A DNA stretch of 17,775 nt from JBEKZQ01 sp049509675. GTDB taxonomy: Bacteria > Planctomycetota > Planctomycetia > Pirellulales > Thermoguttaceae. The notes under the pieces are model-generated. The model ran no database searches, was not told where the DNA came from, and was given only the letters and a program-made list of their open reading frames with translations. Location of the stretch: contig JBEKZQ010000133.1 of assembly GCA_049509675.1 (NCBI GenBank), positions 1 through 17,775 on the forward strand, read 5' to 3'. Within the stretch, counting starts at the first letter, position 1, and the number at the start of each line of letters is the position of its first letter. Made by a program: the position numbers and the translations under genes. This document shows, in pieces, positions 7,471 through 15,669 of the stretch.

Positions 7471-7574
7471 GGTCGAGAGTCGGGAGAAGTCCAGAGTCGA
7501 GGGTCTAGAGCCGAGAGCCCGGAATCCAGAGCCCAGAGCCGACTCTGGACTCTCGACTCTGGACTCTCGACTCC
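7471..7574. repeat. GACTCTGGACTCTC repeat region with inverted arms, abutting the rseP stop
   Basis: The right arm has two tandem copies of the 14-mer GACTCTGGACTCTC (7541-7554, 7555-7568) plus a partial copy ending at 7574, directly beside the rseP stop codon (7576-7578). The left arm (7471-7519) carries degenerate reverse-complement copies such as GTCGAGAGTC and GTCCAGAGTCGAG, so the region can fold back imperfectly. A related fragment lies before smc at about 3104-3124. It lies in the 3' untranslated region of rseP. Confidence 0.8.
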
Positions 7575-7575
7575 T

Positions 7576-9753
7576 TCACCGCCCGGGGCGGGCGATCCAG
7601 CCCAGGTCCAGCCCGAATACCAACACCATCAGCGCCAGGATGAACAACAGGCCGGCATAGGCCAGCACGGTTTGCACCCGTTCGTCGGCCGGCTTGCCGC
7701 GGACGCCCTCCCACACCAACAACACCATGTGGCCGCCGTCGAGCACGGGGATGGGGAGGAAGTTGATCACCGCCAGGTTTGCACTTAACAGGGTCAGGAA
7801 CAGCAACAGATTGCCGGCGCCCTCTTCCGCCTCACCCATCGCTACCCTAAAAATGGAGATCGGACCGCCGAAATTCCGCACGGAAACCTGCCCCGAGCCG
7901 ACCGCGTGCAGCGAACGGTAGACCACCGACGTGGCATTGAGCGTGTCCTTGGCTCCCCACCGCAAGGCTTGGCTTGGGCTGCGGGCAATTTGCACTAAGG
8001 TTTCCGGCTGCAGCAGGAAGCCGCGGTCCGGATTGAACCAATCGGAGGCGGCGACCAAATCGAGTTTCGCCGACTGCTCTTTGTCGTTGCCGTCGCGCGT
8101 CCAGTGCAGTTCCACGCGGCTACCGGGGAGCGTCTCCTGAATGAGGTACGCAAAGAACGGCCAGTTCAGATGCTCCTCGTCGAAAGTGATGTCGACCTCT
8201 TTGGACGCCTGCAGCTCCGGCTGGTGATACTTGGTTCGGAGTTGCTCCAGCCACTCTTTGTCCGGCGGCAGAATGACCGCCTTGACAATGGAGTCGCCGG
8301 GCCGAAGCCCCTGGGCTGCGGCCGGCGTGCCCTCGGCCACCCGTTGCACGCGACTGCCCACGCGGTAGGCAATTCCCAGCCCCGGCACGGCCAGCGCGTT
8401 ACCCTTGTTCAAGGGCAGGTCCCATTGTGTAGCCGGGCGCAAGGTGAGGCTGACTTCGATCGGCCCTTTGGCCGAACCCCGCTCGATGCCCAGCACCACT
8501 TTTTGCCCGGCGCGGCGGCTGAGCCGATCGGGCAAGGACATGGGGTCGCCCACCGGATAGAGGTCGATGGTGCGGAGCAGGTCGCCGGGCCGGATGTCGG
8601 CGGCCGCGGCGGGCGAATCGTCCTGGATGGCCGTGATCGGACCGATTTCCATCACCAGGCCCAGCCAGCGCATGGGGTTGGCGGCTAGCTGAATTTGGAC
8701 CTTCCGGCTTTCGCCCGTCCCGGCGCCGGCCTTCCCGGCCGCCGCTCTGCGCTGGACCGTCAAGTTGATCGGCTGCCCGGTCGAGGCGGCCAAACGCGGC
8801 GCCAATTGCGCATAGTTCTCCACCGCGTGGCCATCCACGGCCAGGATCGTGTCGCCCTGCTGCAAGGGCGGATCGCACTCGGAAGCGGGCGAACCGGGCA
8901 GGGCCGGCATCACCTCGGGCTCGGATGGAACGTACACGAGCGAATTGCTCAACGGATTGGTGATGCCGATGCCGGGCCGGCCGCCAATGTCGTGCGTCTT
9001 GACGGTCAACGAGATGGGCTCTTTGATCCCCGGGCGCTGGATCAGTAGCGGGATACCCTTGGTAACGTCGCCCAAGGTAATGGCCTCGAGCACATCGCGA
9101 TAGATGTGGACCTCCTGATCGCCCACCTTGAGGATCTTATCGCCCGGTTTCAAGCCCACCTGCCAAGCGCCCGCACCGGGCAGTACCCGCCCCACGCCAG
9201 CGGCTTGCTCGCGCACGCCGAAGCCGAAGGCGATGACCGCCATGACCAGGGCGAAGATCATGTTCATAATCACGCCCGCCGAAATGATCGCCATGCGCTT
9301 GGGCACGCTCTTGGCCAGGTAGCTGCGGGGATCGAACAGGGCCAGCCGGGCGGCTTCCAGTTCGGCTGGCGAGAGCGCGGGCTCAGACGCGGCCGGCTCG
9401 GTCCCGGACCGCTCGGCGGCGGCCGGCTCGGCGGCCGCCTGTTTGGCCCGCTCGATCTCTTCCCGCAGTCGTGAGGGATTGTCCTCCTGGCCGAGCATCT
9501 TGACATATCCGCCCAGCGGGAGGATGCCGATGCCATACTCGGTCTCGCCGCGACGGAACTTGGCCAGTTTCAGCCCGGCGATGTCGAACCCCAGGTAGAA
9601 CTTCTCCACCTTGACCCCGCAGGCCTTGGCCACGGCGAAATGGCCCAACTCGTGTACGAAGATCACGAACCCCAGTCCTGCCGCCACTTCCAGCAGCGCG
9701 ATCCAGAACGTCGGGCTCAGATACCAAACTACCGCGGTCAGGCACAGATCCAA
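7576..9753 (-). CDS. rseP: RIP metalloprotease RseP (site-2 protease) with several PDZ-like domains
   Basis: This membrane-embedded zinc protease cleaves transmembrane substrates; in E. coli RseP cuts the anti-sigma factor RseA and signal peptide remnants. With the TTG start at 9753 the protein has 725 residues. The zinc site HELGH is at 34-38 in the first membrane segment, followed by GILPLGGYVKMLG. The third ligand motif, NFLPIPVLDGGH, is near 664-675, with a final membrane helix after it. The periplasmic part is large: four PDZ-like cores are recognisable by KPGDKI (about 202), QQGDTI (about 299), RPGDLL (about 389) and RPGDSI (about 484), whereas E. coli RseP (about 450 residues) has two PDZ domains. 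An Ala/Glu-rich linker (about 100-135) precedes the second membrane helix. The gene overlaps dxr by 16 nt, so the two are likely translated together. Identity is firm; its substrates here are unknown. Confidence 0.95.
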   Translation of the reverse strand: MDLCLTAVVWYLSPTFWIALLEVAAGLGFVIFVHELGHFAVAKACGVKVEKFYLGFDIAGLKLAKFRRGETEYGIGILPLGGYVKMLGQEDNPSRLREEIERAKQAAAEPAAAERSGTEPAASEPALSPAELEAARLALFDPRSYLAKSVPKRMAIISAGVIMNMIFALVMAVIAFGFGVREQAAGVGRVLPGAGAWQVGLKPGDKILKVGDQEVHIYRDVLEAITLGDVTKGIPLLIQRPGIKEPISLTVKTHDIGGRPGIGITNPLSNSLVYVPSEPEVMPALPGSPASECDPPLQQGDTILAVDGHAVENYAQLAPRLAASTGQPINLTVQRRAAAGKAGAGTGESRKVQIQLAANPMRWLGLVMEIGPITAIQDDSPAAAADIRPGDLLRTIDLYPVGDPMSLPDRLSRRAGQKVVLGIERGSAKGPIEVSLTLRPATQWDLPLNKGNALAVPGLGIAYRVGSRVQRVAEGTPAAAQGLRPGDSIVKAVILPPDKEWLEQLRTKYHQPELQASKEVDITFDEEHLNWPFFAYLIQETLPGSRVELHWTRDGNDKEQSAKLDLVAASDWFNPDRGFLLQPETLVQIARSPSQALRWGAKDTLNATSVVYRSLHAVGSGQVSVRNFGGPISIFRVAMGEAEEGAGNLLLFLTLLSANLAVINFLPIPVLDGGHMVLLVWEGVRGKPADERVQTVLAYAGLLFILALMVLVFGLDLGWIARPGR

Positions 9754-10901
9754 TGCGACATCTCCTGGCGAGCCCAACGATCCAACTCGAACACTTCCGA
9801 CAAGGTGGGATTGGGATCGAAATTGTGATACTGAAGAATACTACGACAGGCAGGTACGATTTGTTGGAAGCCCAGCCGCCCGGCGAGGAACGCGGCGGCG
9901 GCCGCTTCATTGGCGCCGTTGAGCACGGCCCCGGCCGTGCCGCCGTTCCGCGCCACCTCTAAGCCCAGTTCCAAGGCCCCGAACCGCTCGAAATCGGGCG
10001 GCTCGAAGTGCAATTCTATGGCCCGCGTCCAGTCCAACTTCGCCGCCACCCCTTCCCGCCGCTCCGGGAACGTCAACGCATACTGGATCGGCAGCTTCAT
10101 GTCGGGGGGGCTCAACTGGGCAATGACGGAGCCGTCCTTGAATTCTACCATCGAATGCACGATCGACTGGGGGTGTATGACCACGCTGATCTGAGTGCTA
10201 TCCAAGTCGAACAGCCAGCGGGCCTCGATGATCTCCAGGGCCTTGTTCATCAGGGTGGCCGAATCGACGGTAATCTTGGGTCCCATCTCCCAGGTGGGAT
10301 GGTCCAGCGCCTCGGCCACGGTCACTTGCGCCAACTGCTCGCGAGAGTAGGTGCGGAAGGGCCCCCCGCTGGCCGTCAGCACCACGCGGCGCACTTCGGC
10401 GTGCCGACCGGCCTGGAGGGCCTGAAAGATGGCGCTGTGCTCGCTATCGACCGGAATGATGCGGGCGTGCTTTTCCTGGGCCAGGCGGGTCACCAGCGGC
10501 CCGCCCACCACCAGGCTTTCCTTGTTGGCCAGGCCGACCGTCTTGCCGGCTTCCAGCGCGGCCCAGGTGCCGTGCAGTCCGGCACTGCCCACGATGGCCG
10601 AAATGACCATGTCGACCGCGCCGTCGGCCACCACGCGTGCAATGCCGTCGGCCCCGCAGAGCACCTCGGTTTCGGCGGGCAGTTGCGACCAATCGTGCCG
10701 GGCCAGCGCGGCCGGGTCGGTGACCACGATCCAGCGCGGTCGAAAGGCGAGTGCCTGCTGCTCCAACAGGGCTGTGCCGGTGTGCGCCGACAGCGCAACA
10801 GCCTGCAACCGCCCCTCGGAGGCGGCAATCACTTCCAAGGTGCTGCGTCCGATGCTGCCGGTTGAGCCCAGCACGGCGATATTCGAGACGGTATGGGTCA
10901 T
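9738..10901 (-). CDS. dxr: 1-deoxy-D-xylulose 5-phosphate reductoisomerase
   Basis: Dxr (IspC) converts 1-deoxy-D-xylulose 5-phosphate to 2-C-methyl-D-erythritol 4-phosphate with NADPH and a divalent metal. This is the committed step of the MEP isoprenoid pathway in the cytoplasm. The 387-residue protein shows the NADPH-binding GSTGSIGRSTLEV at the N-terminus, the metal-site region VDSEHSAIFQ, the conserved KALEIIEARWLF, EFKDGSVIAQLSPPDMKLPIQYAL and the C-terminal NGANEAAAAAF. The start at 10901 (MTHTVSNIAVLGSTGSIG) gives the usual family length. A second ATG at 10913 (MGDPMTHTV) is also possible, while further extension to 11003 adds a proline-rich stretch that looks non-coding. The stop lies inside the start region of rseP, a dxr-rseP coupling seen in many bacteria. 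cdsA, uppS and frr, often nearby elsewhere, are absent from the window. Confidence 0.97.
   Translation of the reverse strand: MTHTVSNIAVLGSTGSIGRSTLEVIAASEGRLQAVALSAHTGTALLEQQALAFRPRWIVVTDPAALARHDWSQLPAETEVLCGADGIARVVADGAVDMVISAIVGSAGLHGTWAALEAGKTVGLANKESLVVGGPLVTRLAQEKHARIIPVDSEHSAIFQALQAGRHAEVRRVVLTASGGPFRTYSREQLAQVTVAEALDHPTWEMGPKITVDSATLMNKALEIIEARWLFDLDSTQISVVIHPQSIVHSMVEFKDGSVIAQLSPPDMKLPIQYALTFPERREGVAAKLDWTRAIELHFEPPDFERFGALELGLEVARNGGTAGAVLNGANEAAAAAFLAGRLGFQQIVPACRSILQYHNFDPNPTLSEVFELDRWARQEMSHWICA
9761..9767 (-). promoter_or_regulatory. Shine-Dalgarno that sets the rseP TTG start
   Basis: On the minus strand CAGGAGA lies inside the end of dxr, with AGGAG 8 nt before a TTG at 9753. 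This supports TTG as the start (MDLCLTAVVWYLSPTFW) over another TTG at 9777 that has no such site. No ATG is available in this frame before the catalytic helix. Confidence 0.7.
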
Positions 10902-11034
10902 GGGATCACCCATTCTATGGCTGGGCCCCCCACAACCGCAACCCAAGGATGCACGGAAAGGGAAGGGCGTGGGGCGTGGAGGGTGGGGCGTTGGGGGCAA
11001 CAAGAATATGGGTGGACAGGAAAATGGACAGAAG

Positions 11035-11085
11035 TACTCATCACGCTCCGCGTGATGGATTCCATCTCGCGGAGCGAGATGAGTA
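11035..11085. repeat. Twin-hairpin REP-like element, copy 1
   Basis: This 51-bp element holds two perfect hairpins: CATCACGC-TCC-GCGTGATG (11039-11057) and CATCTCGC-GGA-GCGAGATG (11063-11081). The whole unit is itself a near-palindrome bounded by TACTCAT and ATGAGTA. It lies 15 nt beyond the stop of the GH95 gene and upstream of dxr. It could end or insulate transcription between the two, but it lacks a T-run. A second copy in opposite orientation lies at 13570-13620. Confidence 0.88.
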
Positions 11086-11100
11086 CGATCGTTGCGACGG

Positions 11101-13473
11101 TTATTGACTCGCCGATCCGCCGAGTTCCGGCCCCAGGGTGCAGGACTTTCCGGCGTCCAGTTTCAGCTTGGCTGTCTTCCGGCCGTAACGCACTATGGCG
11201 TCGCAGCCGGAGGTGCTGCGGATGGTGGCCGTCGTCAGCCGGCCGTCGCGCCAGGCGATGTCCACCGCGAAGCCGCCGCGGGCGCAAAGGCCCCGGACGC
11301 GGCCGGCCGGCCAGGCCTTGGGCAGGGCGGGCAGCAACTCGATTTCCCCCGCGTGCGACTGCAACAGCATTTCCGCGATGCCGCAGGTGCCGCCGAAATT
11401 GCCGTCGATCTGGAACGGCGGATGCGCGTCGAACATGTTCGGATAGGTGCGCTCGGAGGCCAGCAGCAGCCGAAGGATCTCATAGGCATGTTCGGCATCC
11501 TGGAGCCGGGCCCAGAGATTCAGCCGCCAGCCGAGCCCCCAGCCCGTGGCGTTGTCGCCGCGGATCTCCAGCGATTTGCGGACGGCCGCGGCCAGTTCGG
11601 GCGTGCCGCGCAGACTGATCTGTGCGCTGGGAAAGAAGCCATACAGGTGCGAGACATGGCGGTGATGGATGTCGCCGGCCTCGAGGTCCCAGTCTTGGAG
11701 CCACTCCTGAAGCTGCCCGGCCTTGCCGATCTGCAAGGGGGCAAGCCGGCTGCGGGCGGCCGCCAACTCCTTGCCCAGTGCGGCGTCGCGCCCGAGGATT
11801 TCGCCGGCCCGGATCGTGTTGCCCAGCAGATCGCGGATGATTTCCAGGTCCATGGTCGGTCCCGCGCACACGCTCGTTCCCTTGGGATGCGCGTTTTCCG
11901 GCGAGGCGGACGGGCAAGTCACCAGCCAATGGTGCGTGGGCTCTTCCACGAGCGTGTCGAGGAAGAATTGCGATGCCCCGGCCAGCGCCGGATAGACGCG
12001 GGCCAGAAAGGCCTTGTCGCCGCTGTACTGGTAGTGTTCCCAGAGTTGCTGGCAGAGCCAGGCCCCGCCCGTCGGCCAGAAGCCCCACGGCCCGTCGATC
12101 GGCGCCGCGGCCCGCCACAGGTCGGTATTGTGATGGGCTGCCCAGCCGCGGGCTCCCCAATGGATCTTGGCCGTGCGGGCCCCGCTGTGCGTCAGGTCGT
12201 CGACCATTGCCGCCAGCGGCTCGACGCACTCGCCCAGGTTGGCCGGTTCGCTGGGCCAGTAGTTCATTTCCGTATTGATGTTGATGGTGTACTTGCTGCC
12301 CCAGGGCGGGTTCATGCTCTCGTTCCACAGGCCCTGGAGGTTGGCCGGCTGGCCGCCCGGGCGAGAACAGGAAATGAGCAAGTAGCGGCCGAATTGGAAG
12401 TACAAGGCGGCCAGTTGCGGGTCGCCGCCCTGGGCGAAATGTTTGATTCGCTCCACGGTCGGCCGCGCGGCGGCCGTCGTGACGCCCAGGTCCAGGGTTA
12501 CGCGGCGAAACAGCCGTTGATGTTCGGCCCGGTGCGCCACCCACAACTGGTCGAAAGACTTTTGCGCCGCCCGGGCAATTGTCTTCTTGACCAGCGCTTC
12601 GGGGTCGCCGCTAACGTCGTCGTATTTCTTGTAGCTCGTGGCGGCGGCGATGAGCAGCAGTGCGGAATCGGCCCCGATCACGGAAACCCGGTCCGCCGCG
12701 GCGGTCGTTCGGCCGCCGCTGGCCAGCACGCGCACGCGGGCCTGGAACTTCAGGGCGCCGGCGATGCCCTGCGACTCGCCGTTGCGGCCCCGCAGCACAA
12801 GCGTGTCCGCGCCCTCGGCCGCCACGGCAGCCTTCTGCGGCGACCGCATGCCGGCCTCGAAGCTGATCTGGCCCGGCCGGTCGGCCGTCAGCCGCAGGAC
12901 GATCACCTGGTCTACCGGGCTGGCAAACGCCTCGCGGAGGAACTGCACTCCGCCGGCATGGAAACTTATCCGGGCCACGGCCGTGTCAAGATCCAGATCG
13001 CGGCGGTAGCGTTCGACCGTCTTCACGTCGGGGAAGGTCAGCATCAGGTCGCCCACCGGCTGGTAAGGCATTTGTCCCAACGGCCGGGCCATCATCCGCG
13101 AGGCGATCAGGCGATCGGCCTCGCGGTAGCGGCCCGCGAAGACCAGGCGTCGGGCTTCGGCCAGGTTTGCCAGGCAGTCGGGGTTGTTGGGATCGTAGGG
13201 TCCGCCGCCCCAGAGCGTGGCCTCATTGAGCTGGATCCGCTCGCGGTCCACGCCGCCGAAGACCATGGCCCCAAGGCGACCGTTGCCCAGGGGCAGGGCC
13301 TCGACCCATACAAGCGCCGGACGGCGATACCACAGCGCGAGCGGCTGATCGGGCGGCGACGGCTCGCCCGTGAACTGCCCGTCGCCGGCCGCAGCCAGCA
13401 GCGCCGGCGGCACGCTCGCCGGCGCCGCGAGCAGAAGCAGTGTGGCAAACGTCACGGAAGCAAGGATTTTCAT
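11101..13473 (-). CDS. Secreted glycoside hydrolase family 95 (alpha-L-fucosidase type)
   Basis: GH95 enzymes remove terminal alpha-L-fucose (some act on alpha-L-galactose) from glycans by an inverting mechanism. The 790-residue protein starts MKILASVTFATLLLLAAPAS, a Sec signal peptide, so it is exported. The N-terminal beta domain begins LWYRRPALVWVEALPLGNGRLG at about 48-69. The helical barrel carries YTININTEMNYWPSEP at 395-410, with Asn398 and Asn400 matching the two catalytic-site asparagines described in Bifidobacterium AfcA. CPSASPEN at 520-527 supplies the likely acid Glu526, and FQIDGNFGG at 687-695 contains Asp690. All expected active-site residues are thus present. The start is supported by GAGG (plus 13481-13484), 7 nt upstream of the ATG. 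No sulfatase or sugar transporter is adjacent. The gene is bracketed by inverted copies of a twin-hairpin repeat. GH95 membership is firm; substrate preference (fucose versus galactose, and the glycan) is not decided. Confidence 0.94.
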   Translation of the reverse strand: MKILASVTFATLLLLAAPASVPPALLAAAGDGQFTGEPSPPDQPLALWYRRPALVWVEALPLGNGRLGAMVFGGVDRERIQLNEATLWGGGPYDPNNPDCLANLAEARRLVFAGRYREADRLIASRMMARPLGQMPYQPVGDLMLTFPDVKTVERYRRDLDLDTAVARISFHAGGVQFLREAFASPVDQVIVLRLTADRPGQISFEAGMRSPQKAAVAAEGADTLVLRGRNGESQGIAGALKFQARVRVLASGGRTTAAADRVSVIGADSALLLIAAATSYKKYDDVSGDPEALVKKTIARAAQKSFDQLWVAHRAEHQRLFRRVTLDLGVTTAAARPTVERIKHFAQGGDPQLAALYFQFGRYLLISCSRPGGQPANLQGLWNESMNPPWGSKYTININTEMNYWPSEPANLGECVEPLAAMVDDLTHSGARTAKIHWGARGWAAHHNTDLWRAAAPIDGPWGFWPTGGAWLCQQLWEHYQYSGDKAFLARVYPALAGASQFFLDTLVEEPTHHWLVTCPSASPENAHPKGTSVCAGPTMDLEIIRDLLGNTIRAGEILGRDAALGKELAAARSRLAPLQIGKAGQLQEWLQDWDLEAGDIHHRHVSHLYGFFPSAQISLRGTPELAAAVRKSLEIRGDNATGWGLGWRLNLWARLQDAEHAYEILRLLLASERTYPNMFDAHPPFQIDGNFGGTCGIAEMLLQSHAGEIELLPALPKAWPAGRVRGLCARGGFAVDIAWRDGRLTTATIRSTSGCDAIVRYGRKTAKLKLDAGKSCTLGPELGGSASQ

Positions 13474-13569
13474 GATGGCACCTCGGCTGGCGGTTGTTGA
13501 GATGGTCTAAAGCGCTCCCAATTCTCGCATCCCCGTCGGCAGGATGCAACGGAAGCGGCCACTTAGTCG

Positions 13570-13620
13570 TACTCATCTCGCTCCGCGAGATGGAATCCAT
13601 CACGCGGAGCGTAATGACTA
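13570..13620. repeat. Twin-hairpin REP-like element, copy 2 (inverted relative to copy 1)
   Basis: The hairpins are CATCTCGC-TCC-GCGAGATG (13574-13592) and CATCACGC-GGA-GCGTAATG (13598-13616). The sequence is the reverse complement of the element at 11035-11085 with only two clear changes near its right end (GTGATGAGT to GTAATGACT). It lies 97 nt upstream of the GH95 start, in the divergent gap before the mgtA-like gene. Confidence 0.88.
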
Positions 13621-13689
13621 GTTTCGAGAACAAGACAGTTATTTCTTCGCCCATTACTGGACGGTACCCTGCATCCGTAACTGGCGGAC

Positions 13690-13706
13690 GGCACACGGAG
13701 TGTGCC
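13690..13706. repeat. GGCACAC-GGA-GTGTGCC hairpin upstream of the mgtA-like gene
   Basis: This is a perfect 7-bp stem with a 3-nt loop, followed by TGCTACCTT. Its design (stem, GGA loop) matches the hairpins at 11063-11081 and 13598-13616, but the stem sequence differs, so it may be another member of a REP-like group. A GTG at 13702 that would extend the mgtA-like frame lies inside it and is therefore doubtful as a start. Confidence 0.6.
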
Positions 13707-13740
13707 TGCTACCTTGTCGCCGGCCGCGGCAGCCTCCATA

Positions 13741-15669
13741 ATGTGCGTTTGGCCTCGTGGCATCCTATGGGAGCATCGGCATGCCGATCCGACCGACCGA
13801 CATCCTTCCCAAGATATATTGACCGCGTTGCGGCGGCCGCCCGCGCAGGTGCGGTACTCGCCGCTGCTTGCCGAGGTGGCCCGCGCGGCCCCGGAGGAGA
13901 CGTTTCGCCGCCTGGAAACGAGCGCCAGCGGCCTGGACGAAGAGGAGGTAGCCCGGCGGCTGGAGCAATATGGTCCCAACATGGTGGCCCGGGAGGAGCA
14001 CCACCGGCGGCTCAAGCTGCTGGGCCGGGCCTGCGCCAACCCGCTGGTCATCTTGCTCCTGTTGCTGGCCGCCGTCTCCTTCACGACCGGCGATGTGCCC
14101 TCGGGTGTGGTGATGTTGGTAATGGTCGTGCTGGGCGTCGCGCTGCGGTTCATTCAAGAGGCGCGGGCCGACAACGCCGCCGCCAAGCTCAAGGCCATGA
14201 TCAGCGTCACGGCCACGGTCATTCGCCAGGGACAGGCCCGGGAATTGCCGTTGAGTCAACTGGTCCCGGGCGATGTAGTCGGCCTGGCGGCGGGCGACAT
14301 GATCCCCGCCGATCTGCGCATCGTTTCCTGCAAAGACCTGTTCGTGATCCAGTCGAGCTTGACCGGGGAATCGCTGCCGGTAGAGAAGTTCGAGACCGCG
14401 GAAAACGGCGGCTCCAAGCCGTTGTTGGAATACAAGAATCTGTGTTTCCTGGGGACCAGCGTGGAGAGCGGCTCGGCCATCGGGGTCATCGTCGAGACCG
14501 GCTTCCGCACCTTCCTGGGCAGCATGGCCGAATCGATCGTGGGCCAGCACGTGGAGACCAGCTTCGACCGGGGCGTGGCCCGCTTCACCTGGCTGATGAT
14601 CCGTTTCATGCTGGTCATGGTGCCCCTGGTGTTCGTCATCAACGGCCTGACGAAACACGACTGGATGGAGGCATTCTTCTTCGCCCTGGCCGTCGCGGTC
14701 GGCCTGACCCCGGAAATGCTTCCCATGATCGTGTCGGTCTGCCTGTCCAAAGGGGCGATCATCATGTCGCGGAAGAAGGTGATCGTCAAGCGCCTGAATT
14801 CGATCCAGAACCTGGGCGCCATGGACGTGCTCTGCACCGACAAGACCGGCACCTTGACGCTGGACCGCGTGATCCTGGAGCGGCATTGCGACGTGGTGCG
14901 CCACGAGGACGAATCGGTGCTCTTGCTGGCCTATCTCAACAGTCACTTTCAGACCGGGCTGCGCAACGTGCTGGACCGCGCCATCCTGGAATTCCGCGAG
15001 ATGCACGAGAAGTTCTCCGTGCCCGATTTCAAGAAGGTCGATGAGATGCCCTTCGATTTCTCGCGCAAGTTGATGTCCGTGGTGGTGGAGACGCCCCAGG
15101 GAGTCCATCGCTTGATCGCCAAGGGGGCCACCGAGTCCGTCATTCAACGTTCGAGCAGCTTTGAGCTGGACGGCAAGACCTATCTTGAAAGAGGAGTGCG
15201 ACGAGCTATCGGCCGACGGTTTCCGCGTGCTGGCCATCGCCTACAAGGACGTCGAGCGCAAGGCGGCCTACTCCCGCGACGACGAACGCGACCTGGTGCT
15301 GAAGGGTTACGTGGCGTTTCTGGACCCGCCCAAGGAGACGGCGGCCCCGGCCATCCTCGCCTTGCAGAACCACGGGGTCACGGTCAAGACGCTCACCGGC
15401 GACAACGAACTGGTCAGCCGCAAGATCTGCGGCGAAGTCGGGCTGGCGACGGACCACGTCCTCTTGGGCGGGCAGGTCGACGCCATGTCCGACGCCGATC
15501 TGGCCGAGGCCGCCGAGCACACCACCCTCTTCGCCCGGCTTTCGCCCGCGCACAAACAGCGGATCATCCGCGCCTTGCAGAGCAAGAAGCATGTCGTCGG
15601 GTTCCTGGGCGACGGCATCAACGATTCGCCGGCCTTGCGGACCGCCGACGTGGGCATCTCGGTCGATAG
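13741..15669 (+). CDS. mgtA: MgtA-type Mg2+ P-type ATPase, N-terminal piece of a frameshifted gene
   Basis: Intact MgtA/MgtB pumps import Mg2+ across the cytoplasmic membrane using ATP. This piece holds the cation ATPase N-terminal domain (ASGLDEEEVARRLEQYGPN), the first membrane helices, the actuator loop TGES at about 208-211, the helix-4 motif LTPEMLPMIV at about 322-331 (typical of the Mg2+ branch), the phosphorylation site DKTGTLT with Asp367, and KGATE at 461-465. True homology stops at about 15183; the remaining residues to 15669 are out of frame and would be nonsense. The rest of the protein continues in the +1 frame as the next entry. The start is uncertain: ATG 13741 is used, but the Shine-Dalgarno is absent and the first 25 or so residues are not recognisable. 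Together the two pieces give roughly the normal length (about 880 residues). As it stands the gene should not yield a working pump. Confidence 0.85.
   Translation: MCVWPRGILWEHRHADPTDRHPSQDILTALRRPPAQVRYSPLLAEVARAAPEETFRRLETSASGLDEEEVARRLEQYGPNMVAREEHHRRLKLLGRACANPLVILLLLLAAVSFTTGDVPSGVVMLVMVVLGVALRFIQEARADNAAAKLKAMISVTATVIRQGQARELPLSQLVPGDVVGLAAGDMIPADLRIVSCKDLFVIQSSLTGESLPVEKFETAENGGSKPLLEYKNLCFLGTSVESGSAIGVIVETGFRTFLGSMAESIVGQHVETSFDRGVARFTWLMIRFMLVMVPLVFVINGLTKHDWMEAFFFALAVAVGLTPEMLPMIVSVCLSKGAIIMSRKKVIVKRLNSIQNLGAMDVLCTDKTGTLTLDRVILERHCDVVRHEDESVLLLAYLNSHFQTGLRNVLDRAILEFREMHEKFSVPDFKKVDEMPFDFSRKLMSVVVETPQGVHRLIAKGATESVIQRSSSFELDGKTYLERGVRRAIGRRFPRAGHRLQGRRAQGGLLPRRRTRPGAEGLRGVSGPAQGDGGPGHPRLAEPRGHGQDAHRRQRTGQPQDLRRSRAGDGPRPLGRAGRRHVRRRSGRGRRAHHPLRPAFARAQTADHPRLAEQEACRRVPGRRHQRFAGLADRRRGHLGR

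Noticed and set aside
11092..13500. An 802-codon open frame on the plus strand opposite the GH95 gene
   Set aside because: It is the antisense shadow of a convincing GH95 gene in GC-rich DNA; its translation shows no signal peptide or family motif.
11035..13620. Composite transposon carrying the GH95 gene
   Set aside because: The flanking elements are about 51 bp without a transposase or visible target duplications; REP-like elements are the simpler reading.
15175..15200. Programmed +1 frameshift in the mgtA-like gene (TATCTT resembles the E. coli prfB site, with AGAGGAG downstream)
   Set aside because: There is no stop codon in the shift window, the purine-rich stretch is downstream rather than upstream, and residues are missing as well, which a recoding event would not explain.
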